Below are positions 11,054-22,390 of a stretch of 64,000 nucleotides of DNA, piece by piece. The notes beneath the pieces are model-generated. The model made no database searches, was not told the DNA's origin, and worked only from the letters and a program-made list of their open reading frames with translations. This stretch comes from Whalleya microplaca (lineage: Eukaryota; Ascomycota; Sordariomycetes; Xylariales; Xylariaceae), in NCBI GenBank assembly GCA_022497155.1, contig MU385721.1:62001-126000 (forward strand), written 5' to 3'. The first letter of the stretch is position 1. Every line of letters starts with the position of its first letter. The translations under genes were made by a program, and so were the position numbers.

Positions 11054-12421
11054 TCATTCCGACATCTCTTCGAAGAGTTTGCCGAGACTCCTGACACCGA
11101 CCAGCACGTTCTCGTCTGGCTTCTGCCCGGGTGTCCAGGTGGCATGCGCGAAGTCGATTAACTTCAGCCTATATACTAGCGGGTAGCTCCATTCATCCTC
11201 GTCCGAGCACTCGTCCGAGCACTCGTCCGAGCCACACTCTCCTAAATCGTCCCAATCGAGAGTGTCTTCTTCTGTTTCCTCCATGCCGATACCGCTATCC
11301 ACTCTAAGGTTGGCGGCGGCAGCTCTCGTTGAGCCCCTCTCGTGTAATGTCGAAAAATCGATGGTAGGAGCAGCAGCTTTCACCTCCTCAACCGCTTTCG
11401 CCTTGGCTTCCTTGATAGCCTGCTCTTCCTTCTCTGCTTCTATTGCCTCCCGAAGCGCGGCCCCATCACCTTCAAAAACGAAGAGCAAGCTGGCAGAGTA
11501 CATGCGACTTTCCTTACTTTCGAGGACTTCCTGCACATTTTGAATGTCTTTGGCAAATCTTCTGGCAATCTCCTTGCCAAGATCGTCATCGATACCGGCA
11601 GCTTCGTTGAATATGTATAACTTTAATGACTCGATAAGGTTGTCGTCGTTCACCGAGAATCTGCCCCAATCCTTGTCATATAGCTTGAACCCTTCCTCGT
11701 CAAGTTCTGATTCATCCGTCGATCCCTTATATACCCTCATGCCCGCGACACGAAAGCCAAAGTTCTTGTGGGTCGTCGATTCGGTAATCTCAGTGAAGCG
11801 CTTCTTCTTCTGTTCCGGCGCGTCGTCCGCATAGAGTCTAATGCCCAGCTTCGCGTCCATAATATTTGGCTTCTTGAAACCGAAGGAAGCATTTTCCAAG
11901 ACGAGCGCTTGATTCGTCGAGATCTTCCTGGTTTTGTTGGGCACCCAGTCGCCGTCATGGGGAATTATATCTTTCCCGGCCGTCGCTTCCACTACGGCTG
12001 GCCGATCCTCGAGGTGGAGATGTGACTGTATTTCATGCTTAATAGAACTGGGAATATCTGCATGCTCGACCAGATCGGGGATCTGCGCATGTATCGCGGC
12101 CTGGTCCAGCGTGTCGTTCAGCGACAGCGTGCCTATGTACGTGGGCATGATCTTTTTAAAGTCCTCATGGTATAATGCTGACTCGTAGAAATCGACCTCG
12201 GCCTTCGTACACGGTTTAATAAACAGCTCGCCCTCGGCGTCGCACATGGTTCCCGCACTACCCAGATAACCGCATTAGCATGCCACGTCCATAGTAAATC
12301 ACCAGGAGAACACCCACTGTCCAGCGACTGCATATTCGTAGTCTCTTAAGTGTTCTTTCTTGGGTAACCCTCGGTCTTTATTAGCGGCACCTTTGCCGAA
12401 GGAATCTTGCGAAGCCAGCAT
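11054..12421 (-). CDS. arg82: Inositol polyphosphate multikinase (Arg82/IPMK type)
   Basis: Two exons, 12421-12318 and 12257-11054, give 435 residues. The intron has donor GTGGGT and acceptor TAG; joining creates YEYAVAGHAGT, the conserved start of the inositol polyphosphate kinase domain. The hallmark PxxxDxKxG is PNIMDAKLG near residues 165-173, and the catalytic LKLIDFAHATW lies near the C-terminus. A long acidic, serine-rich insert (including the tandem SDECSDECSDEDE) sits between the SLL-type strand and the IDFAH segment. Known role: phosphorylates inositol trisphosphate to higher phosphates in the nucleus, affecting arginine and phosphate-responsive transcription and mRNA export. The size argues against the much larger Kcs1-type hexakisphosphate kinase. 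The ATG at 12247 is an internal codon, not the start. Confidence 0.88.
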
Positions 12422-15048
12422 CTTGCTCAATTGATAATGGCCGTAGTCGAAGTCGATGGTGGATCTACGCTCTCTGCATGTTCCAAGGCAGAACCAGGCA
12501 GAATGAGTAGAGCTTGGGTGGGTAGATAGGCCGTTGGTGGGATCTATTAAAGGGAAGTACAAATGCGGATGTGTGCTTGACTTTGTGGAGAGTCCGACGC
12601 GGAATTAGTGGCAGTGGGAATCAACAAAAGCCTGTTGGAATAAAAGAAGGGAATGGTTCGAATAATGAGAAGTCGACTCTATGTTACATGATAGCCGGTC
12701 CGCCGTTCTCGTATGAGCTGTGATGTTGTTGGTACATCGAAAAAAGAGAAGGAAGTTGAAGAATTACTGGACATTAATATCGATGGTGGGACAAAGGAGG
12801 ATCGATGGAATAATAAGAACCAGATTTGACAATTAAATTCCCAGGGTCCAAAGCCACCAGACTACAGGTCGAGGTTCACGTCACGTCAGCTAACAGGGGC
12901 TAGCGGGCAAGGCAGGTGGGCTGGGGGGTGCTGGAGGGTGGGTACCTGACAAGCCTGGGTAATGGTACTTGCAGTATGTACATTAGGTATCGCTAACTAC
13001 CTAAGGTAGGAACCGCCGTACCGCGTAATACATGTACGTATAAGTATGCTATCTATGCAAGTACATACATACGTATGTACGCATGTACGGATTTGGGTAT
13101 GTGACGATGTACTGTATGTATGCAAGTACTACCTACAGAGAGCACCTGCACACATGCAGTTTCCATACCACGTAATAGGGAAAGGGGGGGGGGGTACGCT
13201 TGGGGCTTGTTCAACCAGCTATGTACAAACTAACCAGTGAAGTCACCCCGCCACCCCGCTGTATCATCTGCGCCAGCCTCAAACCAACTACTGCACAGCA
13301 AGGTAGTAACCGTCGCGCCGCAGGATGCAGCAGGAGAAGATCTGTCTCTCCCTTGTTATCCGTGCAATTATCATCAGCCATTCAGCCATTCAGCCATTCT
13401 AGGTTGTTGGTACTGCGTACATGTATCGGGCAGCGCAACCGTGCATGCATGCTCGAACTAACCAACCTCGTACCTACCCCCAGCCAATGCCCCTCTCATC
13501 AGCTCCTGCCATGGCGGATGGGACGGCAATCCCACTTTCTGTGGCGGATTTCCATCTAGAATGCCATTTACCATGTGCTCAGCCACTGCATGTCTCGTCA
13601 GTTGCATACGAATATGCCAGTCTGTCTGCCAGTCTGCCTTGAGCTTGTCAGGGACAGAGAACAGATCATTTCTGTATTACTATATTTCTGCATTTCTGAT
13701 AGCAAGGTCTTCTTGCGACCCCATATCTTAATTCCGAAAGATGATAATGCGGATAATACGAGAGCGAAGCAAGCGAGCGAGCCGCCCGGCTAGCAAGATT
13801 TGCCTCCTGCTGGCTAACAAACAACATCTACCCTAGACTACAGTTTACACCCAGGTGAATCATCCAGGTGAAGATTGCGTACACACGGACTTACCATGAT
13901 CTTCCAACGTGAGACTTGTTGCTTGCTGAAAATAAGCCAGCAGGATGACAATCTATCGTTGACGCCAATGGGAGAAGCCGTTGGAGGATTACGGGAAGAC
14001 TCAGCGCCTCCCTGCCGATTACTCGTATGGTCTCGCATGTGCCGTGTATGGTGTCACCTATAAATTATCAACTTTAATATAAGAAAGTCTGTTATTTCTA
14101 AAAATGTTTGTTCAACATATTAATTAATATGCAGTCGAGCCGTTTGCCATTCAGCTTCAGTATCTAGGTGGCAGGAGGCCATATGTGAAAACACCGTGGA
14201 TGGATATGTCCATATGCATTGTGTTGTAAAATGCCAAACAATGCAGAGTTCCAAAAGAAAGTACCTCAGGTAGAAATGTAGTTGACCATAGTCCGATTGG
14301 TAACAGCCTTCTAGAAACCTAAGTAGGGCCTTCTACTTTGGTCAATGCTAAATTTCTCTATCTAAGGTACTTAAAAGTATTTGGGCAAGGTGACTTATGT
14401 CAGTGACAACTTCAAATTCACCTGCTCCTTAGCAACCTGCCCGCCTTCAATCCTCTCAGCCCTGCCTGCAATCTCACTTCAGCCTTGGGATTCTCGAGTT
14501 TCACCAGCAGTCACAATCTCTTAAGGTTTTATTCAACGAAGAAATTTTCGGAATTTGAATAAGTCGGTAAGAAATTATATCTTTATTCCGTCTGCTTCCT
14601 TCCATATCACAATGCTATCACATTCGCTCAGCCTCTATGCCGCCAATATCAGGTTGATCCAATAATTGCACGTTGGTGTAGCATCTGGTTGGCCAGGATA
14701 TTATGGTGGCTACCTCGCTTACAAACTTTTACTTCTGGTCACATCGAGCAAAGTAGAGGAAGGAAGCATCATTCACGCTGAGTCTATTCAAGCTAGTCCT
14801 CACGTCTTATGCGCCTCAGCCTCATACTTCTGCTTCTCATTGGTCTACACCCTCCAAGCCTCACTCCCGTCCCATCAACAACCTCAACACAAAAAACGAC
14901 TATCACTCACCGTCTAGGAAGGGCTGACCAATCATTGTCCTTTGTTTGGGAATTTTGCCATCGTCTCCTGTTTCCGTCAACCTGCCGGGTATACAAGCAC
15001 TAACACGTATCCGGCGATAGGTCAGTCATTATTGATAAGCCAAGGAAG
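12422..15048. other. Divergent promoter region of the multikinase and arb1 genes
   Basis: About 2.6 kb separates two divergently transcribed genes. It is rich in TACATA/GTAC words (12960-13140), has a 10-base G run near 13183-13192 and AT-rich DNA at 14060-14400. Open frames here (for example 13200-13559 and 14666-14917) show no family motifs. I see nothing else. Confidence 0.5.
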
Positions 15049-16897
15049 ATGGCAGAGTTGATTGGAGACTCCCCTGCCAAGCAAGGTGAAGAGCAAGTGA
15101 CAGGGGGTGATGTGAACACACAGCCCAAGGACACCAACATGACCGTCGAAGATGAGTCAAACAGCGGTCTGTCTGACGGGGAGCATGACGGAAACGCAAG
15201 TCATGGAGCCGATGGCGAATCTTCTTTGCCTAATGCCCAATGCAAAGAATCGGATGGTCACGGAATCACGGCTGATGACAGCCCTGTTCCCGAAGTTGAA
15301 GATGCTTCTAAGGCTGCAGACACTGCCGATGTTGATGCAACTACAGATCTCTTGGAAGGGCTTCAGCTAGACAGAGATCCCGAGAAGAAGAAGAGGAAGA
15401 ACAAGAAGAAGAGCAAGAAAGCGGGCGCAGCCAAACGCAAGAACGTCACTGGTTTCGAAGGTCAGTCGTCTTGTTCATTACAGTGAGGGTCGAGACATTG
15501 TCTAACGCTTAAACTAGAATTCTATGCCGATGTGCCGATGACCCCGGCTGAAGCGGCTCAGGAGAAGAATGAGATCTATTCGCCGTAAGCATGCTAAGTT
15601 CTTAATTTGTGATGAGCCATACTGACATCAGAATAGAGACCGTAGCTTCCCTGAGTAGGAACTGCCCCTTTAAGCCTCGAGATAAAAGTCCGTTTGCTAA
15701 CCCACATAGACGCATCGAGGAGTGTATCCAGCGCTTTCGTGCCGGCCGCCGGCTTGATTCTGAGCGTACTAGCCTGTTCAACAAGTACCTCTTCATGGGA
15801 GGCGTTGATTCGTCTCAGCGCCAGTTCACTGGCATTTCCAAACACCGCCGCGATCTAGAAGGGGCAGACGCAAACGATATTCGCAAGATGACTGCCATTG
15901 ATTCCGTCGGTGGTGCTGGCGTTCGATTTTACGATCCTTCACGCTCCGATGACTGGGAAGTAGACTTTACGGGTATTGTGAAGGGCTTCCTGTACGTGAA
16001 CACTGCATGCTCATCATCACATTTCGTTAACTGATTGATGCCAGGTCGAGAACTATTCTTGAAATCTATATGTATGATGAGGAGGCTATCCGGAAAGCAG
16101 CAGATCTCGTCAAGAATTTCCTCAACTACGTCATGAGACACGATGTCTGTCCCGAGTATATCGATGATCTTATGATGGCAAAAAGTATCTGCGAGATAGC
16201 CCCTGTGGAGATGCGCTCTATGCATGAACTCCTGAAGGAACTTCCTGGAACTTTCAACACTGCATGTCGCTCCCTCTTCTGCGACGGATTGGTGAACGAC
16301 CTTGAAAAGGCCGAGAACCTGTCGACGTTCTTCACCTTCCGACTTACTGTCGTCCTGTGGGCCAACGCCAATCAAAATACCAAGGAGCAGATTCTGCAAA
16401 TTAAAGAACCGGAGGACATCCACGTGATTGAGACGAAGGAAGAGGTGTACGAGGTGGTTGACGTGACCCGACCTCGCCGCCAGGACATCAAGATGGTGGA
16501 AGAGCAACTAGAGGTCGTCGGTAAGGGGAACAAGGTCCAGCCGGCAGGGATCCTCATGTTGAAGCCATCTATAATAGAATCAGGCTACGACAACGCGCCG
16601 CGCCTGGACGAGACCGATCTCAGCGGTGCGAAGACGGAGAAGTATGTGCTTGAGGCCCACACGATCAGGAAGATTGAGAAGGGCATGAAGTTTAAGCTCG
16701 TCGTGTGCGAGCTCAATATCGGTATTCGCTTCATCAAAGAGATCGTGGACGCCCGTGTGTCATTTGATACATTCCTACCTCAGTCCTTGATGGAGAATTG
16801 GAAGGAACCTGTTGAGAACGAGCGCCCGCCGCCGTCGGTCTACAAGCCGGATGTCGAGCACAACGCATTGGATGCCGAGGAAGCGGGCGATGACTAG
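15049..16897 (+). CDS. arb1: Arb1, Argonaute siRNA chaperone complex subunit
   Basis: Five exons, 15049-15460, 15518-15584, 15637-15654, 15710-15991 and 16045-16897, join to 543 residues. Exon 3 is an 18-base microexon; without it the joined frame loses the conserved EFYADVPMTP ... RIEECIQRFRAGRRLD continuity. The N-terminal 130 residues are acidic and end in a lysine-rich tract (DPEKKKRKNKKKSKKAG). The rest matches the fungal Arb1 family (KYLFMGGVDSSQRQFTG; MTAID; FYDPSRSDDWEVDF; FCDGLVNDLEKAENLSTFF). Known role in fission yeast: with Arb2 it holds Argonaute with duplex siRNA and inhibits passenger-strand release on the way to heterochromatin. The gene therefore points to an operating small-RNA pathway. 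The intron-rich structure is typical of the family. Confidence 0.88.
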
Positions 16898-17258
16898 ATG
16901 GCTGGATGTTGCGGTCCCTATGTATGAGAGGCCGGGCTCGACATGGCAGAGCGGCCCTGGCAAGTCTCAAGAACTGGATAGGGGTTAGGGTAGCTGCTTC
17001 ATGGAGTGCGGAGTCCCTGATGCGTCTGAACTGCATGTGTGTTACAGAGCTGGAGCGTGTACCAAGATGAGAAAGGCTATTATGGGGAACTAGTTGCTGA
17101 TACCCACGTAGACACATAGCCGCAAGGCCAATGAATGAATTTGATGGCAATTGCATCCATCCAGAATTATTTCATATTATTGAAACTAGATTACTTTGAA
17201 GCCTTCCATCCCAAGTAACTCCGTAAAAAGGGGGACTCGTGAAGTAGAGTGAGCTGAT
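16898..17258. other. Convergent 3' region between arb1 and a membrane protein gene
   Basis: This 361-base gap between two gene ends should hold both polyadenylation regions. No gene or repeat was seen. Confidence 0.6.
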
Positions 17259-18008
17259 CTATCTATACTCCGTCTCCTTTATTGGCCCTTGTGGACTACT
17301 AGGAGGGTACGCGGCTCCGTAAGGGGCTGGCCACACCGGCTGCGCATACACCATCGTAACAGGGCGCTCCCTATTCCGCCGTTGCGTCTCCACGCAGGCG
17401 CGGACAAAAAGCGAGAAATGTATAACCCTACTCTTCGTCAGAACTGACCACATTCCCGGATGCTTGCAAGTGACTAACCATAACACTGTAACGAACGCAA
17501 TGATAGCCTGTATGGCTGCCTGATAAAACGAGCCATGAATGAGATCGTAGTAATCCATCGGGCAATAAAACGAGCTCCAGGCGAAACCTTCTCCTTCCAC
17601 CAGCGTCTGTATCGTCCAGTCGTCGTCGTTCTCCTCGCGCTCCCGCTCACAGATGATGATATCCCGCTGCACGGTCTTCCAGAGCAGACACGAGTAGAAG
17701 AGGGCCAGGATCAACGCCAGGAAGATGATGAGCTGCATCGCCACGTGCGCCCCCGGATGGATGCCCCGGCCCTGCCGCCACCGCACGCACACCGTCACGA
17801 GCTCCGCGAGCGTCCACACCGACGTCCCGATCGCGATCGGCACGATCAGGATCCCCATCCCGGCGCCGCCCTGCCACGTCGCGCTCGCGCTGAGGCCCAT
17901 CACGATCGCGCAGCACACCAGGGAGAAGACCTGCAGGGCGATTTTGGCGAGCTGCCAGGACCGCCTTATCGGGGGCCTCGAGCTTCGGCTTCGGCGGGGG
18001 GAGTCCAT
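17259..18008 (-). CDS. Four-helix integral membrane protein (MARVEL-like), unknown function
   Basis: One open frame of 249 residues starts at 18008. A basic N-terminus (RRSRSSRPPIRRSW) is followed by hydrophobic helices near residues 20-43, 50-74, 89-110 and 163-180. The second loop is highly charged (EREREENDDDW), and the tail is proline-rich. The helix layout resembles fungal MARVEL-like tetraspans. A 51-base stretch, 17478-17428, has a GTTAGT donor and TAG acceptor and is a multiple of three without a stop. Removing it joins FVTVLW directly to VIHFSLFVRACVETQ and lengthens the fourth helix naturally, so the true protein is probably 232 residues (exons 18008-17479 and 17427-17259). It converges on arb1. 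Confidence 0.75.
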   Translation of the reverse strand: MDSPRRSRSSRPPIRRSWQLAKIALQVFSLVCCAIVMGLSASATWQGGAGMGILIVPIAIGTSVWTLAELVTVCVRWRQGRGIHPGAHVAMQLIIFLALILALFYSCLLWKTVQRDIIICEREREENDDDWTIQTLVEGEGFAWSSFYCPMDYYDLIHGSFYQAAIQAIIAFVTVLWLVTCKHPGMWSVLTKSRVIHFSLFVRACVETQRRNRERPVTMVYAQPVWPAPYGAAYPPSSPQGPIKETEYR

Positions 18009-20222
18009 CTCGAATTACCCGGATCGGTAGATATTTCCTCTCTCGTACGATTGTAAAACCGTCAGCGTCGTTTCGTCGTCTGATTTAAGGTGTGAGATAA
18101 GAGAGCCTCGTGGGCAGCGCAAGATAGGTAAGACACAGAATAGTAGCAGAAAGATTGAATTAACTTGAAACAGCGGGAGGGTCGAGAAGATGGGAATCGT
18201 GGAGAGGGATCTGGACCGTTAAAAATAAACTCATAACCGGACCGCGCCGAGAAATTCCCCCCCCCCAAGTCGGAGCCTGAGGTTTCGCTCTTTTAGACTG
18301 GGCGCCCGCCAACCCGCCAACCCGCCAAGGTCTTGGAAGGCGAACTGTGGCACTTTGCATCTCGTAATCGAATTGCCAGCGCTGTCCAATACCTCCCTTT
18401 GCAGCCCTGCCGAAATTCTTGTCTTCCGTAATGAACTCGCCGAAGAGGCTCCCCCGCGACGTCACAAAACCCAGTCCATCAATGACGGCTCTGATATCGG
18501 AATATCCGCGATAGGGGACGAAGTTGAGGAAGATGGCGCGCGCGCCGAGAGCTGTGAATTAATCACACAACGTAGTAGGAGCCTAACCGACGCTACCGGC
18601 GCGGCAACACGCCGCCCAGCCAGCGGCGAAGGAGGCCAAGAGGCGTATCTCAAACAACAACCCGGACGCCAAGGATGCGAACGCAGCAAGTTCTTCCTAG
18701 GCCGCCTTGTCATCATGACTCGAGCGTGCGAAGCCAGGCAATGGCGCCAAGGGTTCCGAGGGTTCCAAGGCTTCATCGACGAAGAAATCAGGTGCCTTTC
18801 TCACGAATCGTTCCACGCCGCTACAGTCGCCCAGCCAGCAGTGCTCGAGTGAGGGATTGATTGCTGCGTCGTGAGGATTTTGGCATACGGCCCGAAATGA
18901 TGGACGCGCTTGTCACCTGCATTCTTTGTTGTGATGCGCGTTCTGCTCGCGATGCGGCTGGAGGAAGCAGTCTTCGCGAACTGGAATTTGAATATATAAT
19001 GAAGCATGCAGGCCGAGTCCAAGAGACAACATTCGCCTTATCGGGAAGGCTTTATACGCTATACTTTGGTATTCTCGGAGAGAATAGCCCTGATCGAAGT
19101 TAGCAAGGCCGGGCCCCACAGCGTCTCAGGACACTTCTCCCGTAACGGTGGAAACCCCATGTCTCACGCGAGATCTCGGTTGTCTTTCTGCCGCTTTGCC
19201 GCTCTAAACCATAATTGATGATGATGGCATGCGGAGAACTGGGTCCCCGTACACAACTGCCGGCGAATACCTAAGTCTGCTTCGAGTCTTAGTAGACCTC
19301 CGAATGCGCGCCCACATATAAACAAGATAGATGTGCTGACCGGAGTTGGGTATGTTAGATTCATTACACCGCGTGGTTCGTCGGGAATCTTGCCTTCGGT
19401 CCCTGATTAGGTTTATCATGACCGCGCTGTGTCTTCTCAAACTGCCCACGGCCGTTCTACGCCGATTCGGCATCGCCAGATTATCCGCAGCATGGCCGAA
19501 CCCAACCCATCGCCCTAGTAGTAGCAATCCTTTCGTTGCGTATAGTGATAACTACTACTACATCTCTACATCTTGATGACCTCGTGAACTGACGTGGAGG
19601 TCACCTGGTCAACTATAGTTGATGACTTGACGACAGCGACTGAGAAGGTCTAGCCACGCTATGCTTTGGCAAGATGTATATTGTGTATTAGGTATTAGGA
19701 CTTTTGCTGCCTACGCCTGCTGACGTGGAATGGCGCCATGGACCCGGCTATTGGCTGCCAACTGGGCTATGAGTAAAGGAGGTTTTTTTTTTTTTTTCAA
19801 AGCTTGTCGGTAAGCCAAACTTGGATTGCGTATAATGTCATGAGTAATGGTGGTGGTGCCTGTGATAGTAGTCGATCAATACACCATGGCTTAGGTTCTA
19901 ATATCGCACGGTGACGGGTCGCCAGACTTTGCCACCCCGGTTGATTTTGGTCAGATGTATAGCAAACCGAGCTGGGCTATGTGATAGAGAGACGCCTCTG
20001 TACTCCCCACGAGGACAGTGTACCTTGGCTAGTTAGATAGCCAGAAGGATCATGGAGTTAGTATATGAAGACTAACTGAAATCCTTTGATATATTCATTC
20101 GAACTGTTTCGCAGGTTATCAAATGCAAGATTCTATAGGCGTTGCTATGAATATCTTCCACCACTGTATACCAACGATCCTCAGCTCTATGGTACTTGAC
20201 ATTAACTCTATTATTGAAACAG
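18009..20222. other. Intergenic DNA with one possible coding stretch
   Basis: This lies between the membrane protein start and the 3' end of the HET gene. A coding-like segment at 18160-18551 (minus) is listed separately. Elsewhere there is an 18-base or so T tract near 19783-19798 and no recognisable gene or RNA. Confidence 0.45.
18160..18551 (-). CDS. Possible internal or terminal exon of an unrecognised gene
   Basis: Reading leftward from a CAG acceptor at 18552-18553, the frame stays open and its first 60 codons (to about 18360) look strongly coding: C-ending codons dominate and the peptide is protein-like (FLNFVPYRGYSDIRAVIDGL, then GSLFGEFITEDKNFGRA, QRWQFDYEM). I could not find a start exon that joins cleanly. 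Upstream frames carry stops at three places, although a 45-base GTAGCG...CAG intron at 18598-18554 would fit one of them. It may be a gene with several small exons, or a decayed gene. The family is not recognised and the end is arbitrary. Confidence 0.3.
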
Positions 20223-22390
20223 CTATTCAATCAGCAAGCTCTCCCAATACTCTGGCGCTGCTTCCCACGCTCCCTTTATTATTCTACCTACTCCAGCTCT
20301 TTCCACTAATGATCCTTCGGCGTCGACCTGGCGGTAGCGTTTCCTAGTTATTAACATGGCATTGACTGCCGAATAGGGACCAAGAGCTTGAGAATCAGCT
20401 TGAGACAGTTCTTCACTTGAGAAACAATAGGCATCGGAAAGAACTGCAAACTCGTGCGTATCCGAGAGCTTCTGCCGAAAGGACGATGGCAAGAGAATAG
20501 TTCCTATCCATGCATCTTCCGCGTCTACATCCACTGAGTCCGCCCTCGTGATGCCAAATCGAATGATCCGTCGCCCTCGCGCCCCTAATAAAGTAGATTC
20601 GTTTAACGGTCCGTGTCTACCGCGTAAGGTGAGCTTGAACCGCGATATACGTGCGTGAAGCTTTAAATAATGATGCTGAAAGTACTCCTCCTTGAGATGA
20701 ATGTCTGTGAGACGTTTGCAATATTTAGACGGCAAACTTCGGTTCTGATAATTCTGCAGGGCAGGAAGTCCGTTCCAGTCAAAAGGGTCGTCGTACTTAA
20801 CTGCCCCGAGCCATCCGGCCCATGACCAGCTAGGATGCACGAAACCATTGGTCCTCGCGTTGGCTGCAGTCATCCTCCTAAGTTCGTGGCATGGCTGCCA
20901 GAGGAGAGCATGTATAAGCTTGTCGCCAACCCACATCACCCCGGAATATACTGCTCCGTGAGAATTCCAGAGCACACTCATGATACCCTCGAACCATGGA
21001 CCTCGGTCATTAGGGTAGCTCTTAGCTCGAGAGGTATATTCCGCCACCATGCGGAAATAATGTACAAGGGACGTCCCAAGGTGATAATCAGTTTGACGGA
21101 TTAATGTTGGTGGACCTTCTGCACGACTGGGGACAATATTTCTCTGAGCAGCGCTGATAGAAATATCGCATCCTTGAAGATTGAAGTCCTCACTCCAGAC
21201 AGACTTTCCGCATGTAAAGTATACTGTGTCATTAGTGAAAATCAACAGGCGCCGGGATAGCAACCGTTCCTGATAAGTCCAGCACAGCCCATTCCAGGTC
21301 GACTTCTTTACTGCATCTCCACAGCCAGGAAGAAGCGAGAGCAGAGTCAACTCATCGGAATATATAGCAGTATGCTGGATGATATGCCTTGATCCCTCTT
21401 CAACACCTGGCAGCCCGGCATTGGCATCATCGCCACTAGCCGCGACAATGGTACAGCTTGCTCTACGATATATTGAATCCATCATCATGACCTGGCTATA
21501 TTTGTCCTCATAGTCGTCCTGGACGATACAGAGCGAATCTATCCACAGGTATCTATGGCCCAAGAGACGTGTCACTGAGATGGCATCTCTAATCGTCTTA
21601 GGAAATAAGTGGAAGTTCCTCTCGAGTGATCCAGACGCCATTAGGTCTTGCAATGTCCCCTTTAGAGTCTTGAAGACTTCGGCACGGCCCCAAACATAGC
21701 TCAAAGCTATGAAATGACGTGTACTGGAGGGCTTGACTAGACGATTTTCCTTAACATCTAGTAATTTGAAACCAGGGCGGGCAATTGGCCTTACGGACTT
21801 AAAGTGATAGTTTGGTCGCCAGCAAGGGGGTTATGGCGATCCTCACAACTTCGAAGCCACGTCTTCAACAAGTCTATATCAATCGAACCCGCATCAAGCG
21901 TTCGACCCATGAACACCTCATCCCCATTCTCTCGGGCCAATGGGACGATGTAAAAGGGCTCGAAAGCGCCCTCGGACCCGATCATCTCGGGGAGGATGCG
22001 CAAGCGCAACGTCACCATGGTAATCTCGACGCCGGTATGCTCGTCCAGCTCGCTGTACTCCACATCCGGGATCCAGCAGCCGAGCACCTCGACCTCTCGT
22101 TGGTGCACCCGGGTCGAGACGGTGTCGGCGATCAGCCTGCAGAAAACGCAGTAGTCGCTGCGCTGGACGACGTCCCAGAGCGTCCCGAAATGCCAGTCGG
22201 GCGGGAGGCTCTGCATGCGGGGCCGTGCGGCAAAGTCAGAGCGCTGGAGGTTCATGATGCGATGGCGTGCGCAGAGGTGCAGGCTCCTGTCTTCGACAGG
22301 GATTTCCATCGGCCGATTCCATGCGCGGGAGGCACGGCCCGACGCGTTGTTGGAATTGTTGAGCGCGGGTGTTGTGATGAGTACAGACAT
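20223..22390 (-). CDS. HET-domain protein, frame broken at a homopolymer
   Basis: The ATG at 22390 opens a frame that ends early at 21791. The rest continues in another frame to 20223, giving about 722 residues in total. The HET-domain hallmarks are clear: ALSYVWG, YLWIDSLCIVQDD, RRASCTIVAASGDDANAGLP and CWTYQERLLSRRLL. Just before the LSYVWG block, the peptide RPGFKLLDVKENRLV fits the family only in the second frame. The two frames meet in a run of five G at 21826-21830, where the family's H...C spacing also changes frame, so a one-base loss there is the simplest explanation. An automatic caller might instead splice a 71-base GTAAGG...CAG 'intron' that would delete the conserved RPGFKLLD segment. 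HET proteins trigger cell death on fusion of unlike hyphae. Either a recent pseudogene or a sequencing slip. Confidence 0.75.

Noticed and set aside
12133..12333. Minus-strand frame MQSLDSGCSPG as an alternative start for the multikinase
   Set aside because: It runs through the 60-base intron; the spliced join gives the conserved AVAGH segment instead.
18355..18852. A 165-residue plus-strand frame
   Set aside because: It has no ATG until near its end and lies opposite the better coding signal on the minus strand.
21712..21782. A 71-base GTAAGG...CAG intron in the HET gene
   Set aside because: It is formally possible, but it would remove the family-like RPGFKLLD segment, which is readable in the downstream frame; a one-base indel explains more.
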